From Delphinus delphis (lineage: Eukaryota > Chordata > Mammalia > Artiodactyla > Delphinidae), in assembly GCF_949987515.2 (NCBI RefSeq), contig NC_082694.2:70864080-70928079 (forward strand): DNA of 64,000 nt. The letters run 5' to 3'. Under the pieces are notes generated by a model, which was not told where the DNA came from, did not search any database, and was given only the letters and a program-made list of their open reading frames with translations. This document shows positions 25,552 to 37,500 of this stretch, in pieces. The first letter of the stretch is position 1. The number at the start of each line of letters is the position of its first letter. A program made the position numbers and the translations under genes.

Positions 25552-28500
25552 CCACCCATCCACTGTCAGCACTGATCAACGTCAGATATTCACGGGTAAA
25601 GTGATAGGAAACCATGTGGTGGTGGGAGAAAAAGGAAGACAGGTCACTTGGTAAAGGCAGGCAGAGAGGAGCTGATGGAGGAGATGGACCCCAGGCTGGA
25701 TGTTGATGAATGGGCGATTCAAGAACGTAGAGGTGGAGAGGAAGGGTGATTCCGACATGGGATTCCACACTAGCAAAGACATGGAGGTGAATGAGATAGC
25801 ATGGGGGAGACTGAGAGCAGACCAGCCAGAGAGGAGGGGAGATGAAATGAAATGGGAGGGCATCCCTGACTACAAATGGCTCTGAATGCCAGGCACTGGG
25901 TTTGGAATTTAACCAAACCAGCATTTATTGATCGTCTGTTATGAGGCTGGCATTTGAGGCTACAGGGAGTTACCGTGAGATTCTGGAGGGGTGGGGGGGG
26001 CAAGGTGGGCTGGAAGTGGAAAGAAGTACAGCACGGCAGAAGGGTGGAGGCTCCCACACCCCTGCTTTCGATACCAAGCCATCCCCGGGCTAAGCTGACT
26101 CTCTGAGGGGGAGGAACCCATGATGCTGACCGAGGGGCCATGAGGGAGCAGGCAGCTGTGTACCCAGGTGAGCATTTCTCTTCCTTCTTCTGCTTCACTT
26201 TACTTATCAATTCCTGAGGGTCTCTCAACTCTCGGGAAGGAAGAATTACAACTATTGAGGGGATAGCAGTCAACTCACGCTGTGCTCCTAACACGTGAGG
26301 TTCCCATCCCTGCAGAGTTGGAAGGGCCTTGGAGGACACCTGGCTCAACCTCATGTTGCTTCTCCAATTGGCCTGAGTCAGAGCTTCCTTCCTTCCATGG
26401 GAAGGTTCCAGACAAGCTTGGAAAAGCCCTGCCCTGGAGGTCTGCCCTAGTAACCGAGGAGCTGTTGGAATGGCTGAGGGCACAGTTAGGGGGATGCTTG
26501 ACCTTTACCCCACTGACTTCTCCTTGCTCCAGGCCCATCTGGGGAAAGGCTGGGTGTCCAGGCTGTCCTTCACAGCTACTCCAGGCTGTCCATGCCCAGG
26601 GATCTCACAAGTCTCCTTGTCCCAGTCCCACCCAGATGTGCATCCTCCCTGCTTCTTGCTAAGGTTCCCCTGCGTCTCTGTCTCCATTAACTCCCTTAAT
26701 TGGCAGAGTTACCATTTAAAACAAGGGCACTGCATCCTGAGGCTTCAGTTCCCTCGGGATGCCTTTCTCCCTCCTCACTGCCCCGCCCACATTTCTTTTT
26801 CATTTTAGTGAGTAAATTTGGTATTTCCACTAAAATTCTTTATTCCCCCTTACTTGTGGGTACACCTTCTTTATTTTCTGAGGTAGAAGCACTACCGCGC
26901 AAAAAAAAAAAAGCATTTTTCTTGACATATCTGGAAGAAACATTGTAGAAGCTATTCTTGCCCTCCTCTTTTCTGTGAGGCCTTCCAATTTCCAACATGG
27001 AGCACGTCCGCCTCCATCATGAATAGGGAATGACTACCAGCAAGGCTTTCAAGACTGACTTTTATAACATGCTCATGGGAGTGTACGGGGTGGGGGGGAC
27101 TCGGTAATTTTTTCCAGATGGAAATGTCTAGGATACGTATGATGAGAGTCAGTAAGAAAACAGGACTTACTTGAGAAATTTACTTTCTGTGCAACTTTAA
27201 ATGTGTGGGGTGGCTAAGGGAGTCTAGATCGTGGAGTGTCTGACCACCTAGGAGGTAGGAAGAGCCCCCTCCCGGGAGGACGCTGAGCTTCACCAGGACA
27301 GTGGATCAAGAATGAGACGCTCACCTCCTCCTTCTCTGGGCTGTTCCTCGATTCTACCTCCACCTGCAGGGAAATAGTTTCTCCAATGCTCTTCCTCTTG
27401 GATAAGCGATCCTCATCTGGGAAAGGAGGATAGAGAAGCTAGAGTCCCCAGCCCCTGCAGAGCAAGCCAGGATCATGTCTCCAGCACCATCTCCCAACCC
27501 CCCTGCCTTTGCCTGGTCCACAGTCCTCGGAGGGCTCAGAGGGAGTTTATACGCTGGGGCTACAGCTGGAGTTTATGGAGGGCTGTGGGCCTTCACCGCC
27601 CATCTTAGGGCGGTGAGTTTTGCTTTTTAGGGCTAAGATTTTGAAATTACTGATGAGCACAAAGAAGCCGCTTATGACCAGAAAGCGTATCTCAACTTGC
27701 ACAAGGGTCATCTGCTAACAGCACCAGCAGCTGTCATTTGCGTAGCATTTCCTACTACGGGCATCTGCCTCTACCCTCTAAGGCAGGTATTGCTAATATC
27801 CCTACTTTACAGTCAAGGCAACTGAGACTCAGGGATGCCAAGGGACTCGTCTAAGATTCTTCAGGAAGTAAGCTACAGAGAACTGGGTCTCAGACTCCAC
27901 AGCCCATGTGTGCTCTTTCCGGCACCGTGGGGTCTCTCCCACGCACAGGCCAGGCTATCCCGTGGGCCAGTTACTCCCAAGGACCCTGCACTGAAGAGGA
28001 GAGTGGGAAAATCAAGGATCTCACCATGGATTTCCACTGTGTCTTTCAGCTCTTGTGTGACATCTAAGGTGCCATGGAAGGTGACCGAAGGACTCACAAG
28101 TCCCTTCCTTTCAGGCCCTGGCCAAGAAAAGCCAGAGGCAGGCTCGGAAGTCCTCAAGCAGGGCTCCTACCTGTCAGCTGAGGGATGTAGGGCAGGCAGA
28201 GCCTGTCTGCATTGTAACCACTGCCCCCCAGGACCTCACTGATGTTGCTCTGGCGGAAGAGAAGCTCAATCACCACTCCATCGACGTTTTGAGACAGCCT
28301 GGGAGACAAAGGAGGGAAGAGGCAGATGAGAACCATGGGGGACTAGAATGATTTCCTGATGACCTTCCTTATGTTTTTTTTTTTTCTTTTTTTTTTTGCG
28401 GTACGCGGGCCTCTCACTGTTGCGGCCTCTCCCGTTGCGGAGCACAGGCTCCGGACGCGCAGGCTCAGCGGCCATGGCTCACGGGCCCAGCCGCTCCGCG

Positions 28501-31500
28501 GCATGTGGGATCTTCCCGGACCGGGGCACGAACCCGTGTCCCCTGCATCGGCAGGCGGACTCTCAACCACTGCACCATCAGGAAAGCCCGACCTTCCTTA
28601 ATTTTAAAAGTAATCCTCAAGGCAGTTCCCCGGTGGCCTAGTGGTTAGGATTCCCGGCTTTTACTGCCGTGGCCTGGGCTCAATCCCTGGTCGGGGAACT
28701 GAGATCCCTCAAGCCACACGGCAAGGCTGGAAAAAAAAAAGTAACACTCATTATACAAAAGTGACAGAGGAGCAAAAGGAAAACAAGCCACCTACAGTCC
28801 CACTTTCCACATTCAGATTTTGTGCAGAGTCCCTCAGTCACACACATTTTTGCACACACACAGACATCCCCACGGCCCCCACTGTCCTGTTCTAGGATCT
28901 ATTTTATTCACCTATTGTACAGTGAATATCTCACATGAACTATTCTTTAAAAACACTTTGGATGGGCTACCAGTTGTCTAGGGTGTGGATGGGCCACCAT
29001 TTATAAAGCCATCCTCTATTGTGGGATATTTTGTTGTTTTCAGAATATCTTTCCCTGGAGTCCCTCTGATGCTGAGGTGATGTTGGCCCACACTGCAGGC
29101 TGAGAAGGCCACTTGGATTGGTGGCACTGTCTTGTCAGGAAGGACTCCTCCAGGATTTGTTCCCATGGGCTTGGTCAAAGTTCCCAGAGGCTGCATGCAG
29201 CCCATATTCTACGGTACAACACGCTGAGATGGCTCAAGGCATGAATTATGGTCAGGTGAGGGGATCACACTTGACCCAGGACTTCTGGGTCATAGGCATA
29301 AGGTCCACTTTCTGCCCTTGAGCCCATAGAAGCCCAAGTCCCTGGCCTCAGACCATCCACTTCCTTGCTCAGCTGCTTGGGTTGTCCTTGAGCATGTCCT
29401 CAGTGTTCTCACCTGGGCCTCTCCACAAACACGTCCTCAGGGAGCATGTACGGAGCCTCTTTCTTCCTGCTCTCTATCACCTGAGGTTTGGGAGGAATCG
29501 TGAGAAAAGCTGGGTTCAGCAGGGAGAGGGAAATCCAAACAGGCCAGTGAAAGAGTTCCCACTCCCCTGAGCACTTCCTCCCTCCCACGAACCCCCTGGA
29601 AGAGCACCCATGGCTGGGCTTCTGAGGGAGAAACTCAGACCAACAGGGACATCAGGGCAGCCTGTGAAGCCCAGGAGGACTGCTCAGGCTGTCTCCAGTG
29701 ACACACATGCATTAAGTGTCCTCCAAAGGCAGGGGACTTAGCTCCCAAGAGAGTTCAGTTTCTTGCTCCTGTGTCCTATTCCTGTTTTCTGTTTAAATGC
29801 AAAAAAGGGAGCATAGGTCCCACTGTTCCCCAAACCCAGGTGCACTGCAAAAACACCCTGATGGAGAGTGACACGGTGAGTTTCCCTCAGCATCCTTTGC
29901 AAATTTTTGACAAGAAAGCTGACAGTTATTAAGATGCTGAGAAGTGGGAGGACGCTTGGCATGAAAGTATGTGCAGGAGGTGAGGAAGCCACGATGCTAC
30001 TATTTTTACTGAAGAGGATGTGGGGGCATCGCCTTTCCTGCCCTCCTGGATCAGCCCAAGGCTGGGAAGATCCTGCCTCATTCAGGGTGGTCTCTGGCAC
30101 AGCAATACAGCACCTTCCTCCATGCCCACAGCCAGCCCAGGCCAGCTGAGACCTGAGCTTTCTTGTTTAGTTTTATTTTGTTTTGCTAGTGTATTTTAAA
30201 GTTAATCCTACGTATTATATCATTCTACCTATACATAGTTCAGTATGTCTTAAAATGCCTTTTTGCAACAACTGAGAACATTTGATTACAGACTGGGTAT
30301 AAGATAATACCAAGGCATAACCGATAATTTAATTAGGCATGTAAATAGCATAGCAATTAGGTGGAAAGGTGTCCATAATTTTTTGGACACATACTGATAT
30401 ATGCAGAGGTGAAACGACACGATAGTCAAGGTGTGTCTGAACACATTTCAGCAAAGAAAAAGAAAAGGAGACAGATGAAGCACACGTGGACGAATCTTCG
30501 TAACTGTTTAGTTCGTGTGACAGCTGTGCAGATGTTCACTGCCCTACTCATATTGCTTTCGTGATATTTGAAAATTCTCATAACAAAAAATTTCCTTAAA
30601 GTAGCTTTAGTCCCAGATGACCTGAGAGATGTGGGTATGTGCGCTTCCGGGAGTGGGGGGAGTATAGAGGGGCCGGAAGTAGAGGAGGGCAGGTAGCAAG
30701 CAGGTTGGGAAGGGGTACAGGATACTGCCTGTGCCTGACCCTGCCCTGCTATGTCATGTCGTACAGGAGGAGTCACTACCGCTGAGAATCTCTCATCGTT
30801 AGTTCTCATGCCTAGACTAAGCACAGGGCTCATGCAATTAAGCAAAAGTTGTTCTGGGGAAACCCCAAGTCAAGGGCCTCCTGAGCTCTCAGGGTCATGA
30901 GGACACCAACCTCACGGATGTGCTGGCAGAAGGCAGGCACTGTCGTGAGTTGGCTGATGAGGTTCAGGTAGGCGGCACCCAGCGCGTAGAGGGCACAGCG
31001 GTTGTAAACAGGCAAGTTCTCTTCATTGACCTGGGCCACGTCCTGTGGCAACACAGAGGGAACAAACTATGCTGGTGCCCCACCCTCCAGCCACCTTCTA
31101 CCAACCTCCTTTAGACGTGGCCCACTACTCAAGACAAAGCCTTTTCCAGCATTTTCCCCGTAACTCCCTGGGGAACAGAGGTCGCCCTCATTAAAGCTGA
31201 AGCAAATGGTCCTTTGTAGAACAATCCATGAGCTGGAGGCTCATATCCTTGAGTGGAGAGGCGACGCCCTCAGGGCCCTGCTCTGCAGTTCCCGCTGTAG
31301 GGAGCTGAACCGTCCAAACCCTCATGAGTCCCACCTCCAGGAGGCCGTCACCTTCACCACAGACCCTGGATGATCCTTGGAGGACTGGATTGCCTTGCTA
31401 AGCTGGGTTCACATGTTAAACCGACAAAGCTGTGTGAGTCACTAGGGGATCGGGACACAAAGGAATCTCAGATTCTAGGATGAGGACGATCGGAGCATCT

Positions 31501-34500
31501 GGGTTGGCCTTGCAGGACTGAGCGCCATCAAGCAGGTAGCTGAAGAGTCTCCACCACACAATTCCAGGCTCGCCACCATTCAGGATACGATGCCCACCTA
31601 GCCTCGGGGCCCTGCTGACCCTGGCCTTTGAGGTCTGAAGGACCCGCCCCAATTCCCAGCATCCTGAGCAGTGGACTTCCACCCAGGCAGACCATGAAAG
31701 TCTAAAGCCGTATCTAGTGCCACGCTGGCTGCCTGAGAGTCACGAGGGGAGCTTGTTGAATCTCCAGATCCCCAAGCTTGGGGACAGAACTGGGATTATA
31801 TATTTTTATTTATTTATTTATTTTTATTTTTATGTTTTGCGGTACGCGGGCCTCTCACTGCTGTGGCCTCTCCCGTTGCGGAGCACAGGCTCCGGACGTG
31901 CAGGCTCAGCGGCCGTGGCTCATGGACCCAGCCGCTCTGCGGCATGTGGGATCTTCCCGGACCGGGACACGAACCCATGTCCCCTGCGTCGGCAGGCGGA
32001 CTCTCCACCACTGCACCACCAGGGAAGCCCTATATATTTTTAATAAGTGCTTAAGGCAATTCTGAAGCACAGCCAGGTTTGGGAACTAGGTAATCTTTAG
32101 ACAAATGAGTTTGTATGGAGATCACTCCGGGCTTATGGGTACCCTCTTGGCAATCCCTGGAGTCTCATTCAGACCTTGCAAGAGACCCAGAATACTAGGG
32201 TGAAGGGATATTTTTGAAAGACCCTGTTTCCCGGGTCTCCTTTACTCTGAGGATGGGCCAAAGCCATGAGTTCAGCATCGTTTGGTGGTTCCCCAAATAG
32301 GACCACGGTTTGTGGTCTTCGTGGAGGAATGGCCAACCAAGGGTGCAATATTCCTGGGCTCCAGAACAGCTGTTAAGCAGTGGCTACTTGGCTTTCTCAC
32401 TAGTGCTTGGCCAAAACAGGTGCCTTCCCCCATCCCAACCCCTATGTCCCGCCCACAGGGGGCCCCTACCTGGACAGCCAGCACCAGGCGGATGAGGTCC
32501 ACCACCACCTCCTCGTTGGCCAGCTCAATGCTGATGAGCGCCAGCAGGCCGTAGAGCGCCTCGTAGTGCTTCTGTATGTTCGTTTCCTCCTTACAGCTCA
32601 GGTAGATGTGTCTGTAGAGCTGCTGGGAGTGCTGGAGATGGCGACAAGGGTGGAGGCAAGGCCACGGCGGGCAGGGTGGGGACAGGAGGGGCAAGGAGAA
32701 TGGGAAGAGCAGTCTGAAGGGGGCGACGCAGCTGTGTGTACCCCACCTCCGCCCTCAGGGACAGGATGCCTTTAAAGCAGACCCCAGTGGAATCGGGCAG
32801 TGCGGGAGTATGTGCTTAGGGAAGGTGGGCCCAGTGAAACCAGCAACAAAAGCTGCTGCCCAAATCCAGTTTTAGAACATAGTCAAGGGATGCTCCTCAC
32901 TCTGGCTCGGTGATAAGTATGACCTGGGGGCTTGATCCCCTAGAGGGGTCGGCTGGTCATCCGGACTAAGCATAGTCAAAGAGGAGGAAGTGGGTTCTAG
33001 GGGCATGGCCAGTGGCGACTTGGGGGCTGGAAAACTGGGGTCCGCAGGGCCTGACCCACCCGGGGTTCACTGTGTCTTGAGGTCACGCTTGCTAACCTTC
33101 TTCATGAAGATGGTGTCCTGCCGGGAGCACTTGTCCACTTTCAGCTTCAGGACAGAGATGTCGCTGAGGGTACTGGGAGGGGACGTGAGGGGCCACCTCA
33201 GTCAGCCCTTCTGCGAGGCCGGCAGAGCTCACATGGTATCACTGGGCTCTATCCCAGTGTTGTTAGTTGTTCCAATGCCTCCCTGTGTCCTCCTGCCCTG
33301 GTTCTTAGCCTGATCTCCACTTTCTCCCAAGTTCTCAAGCTCCTGTTTCTTTTTTCTTAAATACTGATCCAGATTACCCTCTTCCTCCCTTTCCTTCCTC
33401 CCTTTCAGCCCCCCAGTCTCAACTGATAACCCTGCATCCCCTTCTTTCCTCCCCACCTGAGAGCTCCCGTGGGTACCTGCTCTTTACCTCCCAAATCTCC
33501 CTCCCTTGCTCCACCAGGCACAAATGCCCCTTCAGTCTCTCCTTCCCTTGTAGGACCCCAAGGTCCATGTCCATGATTAGCTCCCTGGGGGGTTCCCACT
33601 GAAGATCTGAATCGTCTTCCCACCTGAGTGCGAGGTCCTAATGGGAGTCTCCTCCCCCATCACACACCAAATAGAGGGGAGACCCCAAGTTCACCTGATG
33701 GTGGAGAACTTGTGACGGTTGCCATGACGATCAATGAAACTGATGAGAATCTCTAGAACGAAGAGACGGATCTCTGCGTCCTCCATGAGGGCGGTGGAGA
33801 GAAGGCGGTCAAGGAAGTTGCTGGGCAGAGCTGACATCATGTTGTTGCACTGGAAGCCGGTGGATACCTGCAAGGGAGCCCAGGATCACGTGCTTACGAA
33901 CGCCGGCCCTCCTGGCAGCAGTGAGGAGACTGAGGGGCAGTCGGCAGAATTTGGGTCTGAAGCATCCATCCTCTCTAAACATCTCCCAGCCCAGTTTCCC
34001 TGTCCTCCACCTTAGGCAGCTTTTGGGAACCCTCCAACATCTACCTAGGCAACCCGCCCAGCTCAGCTTAGCTAAGTGGATGGGGACAGTATGCAGGGAC
34101 ATTAAGTTACTAAAAGCAAGCAAAGGATGAGCCCTAGAAGAGAGCAAAAGCCAGGGAGCCTCTGAACCTAATGTTTCAGCCCATTAGGGCACAAATGGCG
34201 AACATTCACCATGAACACGCTTCATTAGAAGACGAACAGTCACAAAGAAGGAGAGACAGTGGAAGAACTTACAGCTGGGCTGAGGAATTAGAACCCACGG
34301 ACATGGCAACAGCCGAGAGCACACACAGCATTTGCTTACATCTCTTCTAGCACGGCCATAATGAGGGTCTTCTGATTAAAGCCAGCAGGCGTAGAGACAC
34401 CTCACCCATGATGGTGTCAAAGTAGTTAAAAGCAGCAAACCAGATTTACTGTTAAGTCCATATTGCAAAACAATGCCTTTGATGATTCAGCAGGCCCTTG

Positions 34501-37500
34501 AGGCTCTGGTAAAGCCTGGTGGCATCGGTAGTAAACGTCAGTGTTCACGGAAGGGGGAGGTATTTGAGTGTGCCCCAAACTGTCACCTTGGTAAGACGCA
34601 GGGTACAAATTAATGACGGTAAGCTCAGCAAAGAAATGGCAGGAGTACACAGACAAAGGAGGTACGAGATGTGGGCAGTGTCAGCACAAAAAACCTTTAT
34701 AAAAATAGTGTGACATGAAAGGTGTGGGCTGGAGAGAGGGGAGGGAGGGCGTGAGCGGGAGCGAGGCGGCTGTGCAGAGCGGCAGGGTTAGAACAGAGAC
34801 GGGTCGAGGGGTCACATGGGGGGTCTACGGAGGGAAAGGGGACTGAGGACCTTCCAATTTCAGTCTGAGAAGTTTGAAATCTGGATGCACATCAATTAGA
34901 AACTGAGATTTACTCTTTAACAAGGAGCAACATGTGAAGAACAACATTTCTAGAAAATTCTTCTTGGTTGTATTTATGATAGGTGAGGAGGAGGGAGCAG
35001 CTATAGAATAATCTAGTTCTGAGATGTCCAGAGTTTAGGCCGGGGTTGTGCCTTGGGAAGCTTGTTACAAATACAGATTCCAGGACCTCAGACTAATGGC
35101 TCAAAATCTCTAGGGAATCTATATGTTAAACAAGTTGGTCATAGGAACAGCATTTGAGAACAATAAATCTAGCCTCCAGTGATGGCTGCAAAGAAGGAAA
35201 GAAGACAAATGTAAAAAAATTGATAAAGCGGGGAATTCCCTGGCGGTCCAGTGGTTAGGGCTCAGCACTTTCACTGCCGGGGCCTGGGTTCGATCCCTAG
35301 TCAGGGAAATAAGATCCTGCAAGCCGCGTGGCCTGGCCAAAAATATTTTTTAAAAAAATTAAAAATTAAGTTAGATAAAAGAATTATGGCTATTATTTTT
35401 TTTTAAATGGATAAAGGGAAAGACAGTGGCTAGGGGACTGAGGTGGTCATAAGTACCAAGGGAGAAACAGGTGGAAGGGACCTGGGGAGATACTTGGAGG
35501 GAAAAAGGGCAGGAACCAATAGAGTCCACGTCAATACAGAGATAATGTTTGAGTGACAAGGCCATCAGTAGCTGAGAAGGTATCTTTGTGAAAGTTAGAA
35601 ACAGGCATCCTGCCTGCTCTGGAAGACCCAGCCCTGTGGGTACCCAGCCTGGCTAGTGAGTGGAACACAGGTTGGATTTCAGCCCCCTACTCACCCCTTT
35701 GGCTGGGCATGTTTGTGCAGTGTGCAACCTGCACAACTGTATGTAGTAGCCTTGTCTTGTTTCCTTGGAAGGAGCTGCCTCCTACAGAGGCAGAGCAGGA
35801 ATGGGGACAGGAGAGGCTCACCTGAAGGAGGGATTTCAGCAGCATAATCTGGGTCAGTCGGTTCCTGTTCTCCCTATAGACCAGAGACACAGATGATCAC
35901 CAAGATGGTGATACAGGCAAAGACCCCACACTTGCCTGCCCAGTTCTTTCTCCTGATTAGATTCTCCATGAGGCTTATCTTGTTGGGTTACCCAGGACAG
36001 TGATTTCCAGACCAGGGAACTAATGGCTCCCCCCAAGGTGGGAGGTTGTTATTGGTGGGACAGCCTGAGGAACTGTAGGATCCAAAGGCCCACTAAAGGC
36101 TGCTGAGGGATTTGAGAGTAGAATGAGAGAAGACAAGGAAGCACAGAACCAGGAAAGTTGAGGTGGAGAAGGGAGAGAGCCCAAAAACGTGGGACGGGGA
36201 GTCAGGTGGAATTTAGGCTGGGAGAGGAAGGGGGAGGAAGGCATGGCAGACTCACCCGGTCCTCCCCATCTCCATGGGGTGATGCAGGGAAGGCAGTGGA
36301 ACCTTGCTCATGATGAAGAGGATCACCTCGGAGCGCTGGTAAGTAGGCAACGTGCTGGCAAAGGAGCCTTCAGGAAAAAGACAGAAGAGAGGGTTTGAGG
36401 CCGGCAGCTGCTGGAGTCTCCGCTCAAACTTTCAGCTGAACAAACTACTGTGAAGAGTGCGGGCTGCTTCTCTAGGGAGACGATTAAGACCCAGAGGGAG
36501 ACACCTAGATGACGGCAGAGGACTCTTCCAGGCTCCCGTTCCTTCACGTGTTATTCCGGAGGCTGTGGTTAAGGTCTTCGGGATGGCGAAGCTCCAGTGG
36601 CGCTAGGACCAGAGGGCTCTGAAAGTGATGAGCCCTTACACGCACATGGTGGCTTTATGGTTCTCCCCTTCCACATCCACGTGCATATCCATGGCCTTCT
36701 CCCTGTCCTCTTTCCTTCCTTTTCTCTTTCTTTCTCCCACCTCCCCTCCAATCGCTCAAACGTGGAAGCATCAGGCGGCCCTAATGGGGACTGGGGTGCG
36801 GGAAGAGTTCGCCTGTCTCAGCCTCTGATCTGAAGTTCAGGCTGAGAAACCCAGGGAGACTGTGCTGTGATCTAACTCGGGCCTGGCCCAGGCCACTCTG
36901 TGAGCTGTGTGCGCCATGGGCTGACTCCATTTCCCCCAGTGTCCGTGAATAACACGATTTAAGTGGATGACAATCTTACACTCCCCTGGACTAACATCCT
37001 CGCAGAAGGGGCCTCGCCTTCCCGCCCGCCTGCCTGGAGCCTGCCCACCTACCTGCCCCTCCCACCGCAGTTCCGGCCCCGGGCCCCGCCCCTCCCCGGG
37101 CCCACCTATGGTCTTGATGACCGCCTCCTGGAACATGCGCTCTTCGTGCTCCTTGATGATCTTGGTGCCAAGGCTTATGGCCCCATCGTAGCTCCCGGTC
37201 AAAGCGTAGTCGATGCTGAGCCGCAGCTGCCTCAGCAGAGTGTTGAACATCTCCAGCACCGTGGGCCCTGAGCGCAGCGGGGTGGGAGACCTGAAATCCG
37301 GGGCTGGCACTCCTCCCTTATTCTCCCCTGCCCTGCATTATCGGGCAAGCCCAGGCCCCCTTCCAGCCAGGGGCTTCCTCTGCCCACTACCTTCCCCAGC
37401 TGATTTCTCCTCCTGAGGAAAGCCGGCTCTGACACCTCCCTATCGTGCCTTGCCCTCTTCTGGAAGGGGAGGCAGCCTACGGTTAAGGGCAGTTCCTTGT

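Noticed and set aside
25513..25562. Regularly spaced short repeats that could be mistaken for a CRISPR array
   Set aside because: It is a simple (CATC)n microsatellite without spacers, in a mammalian genome.
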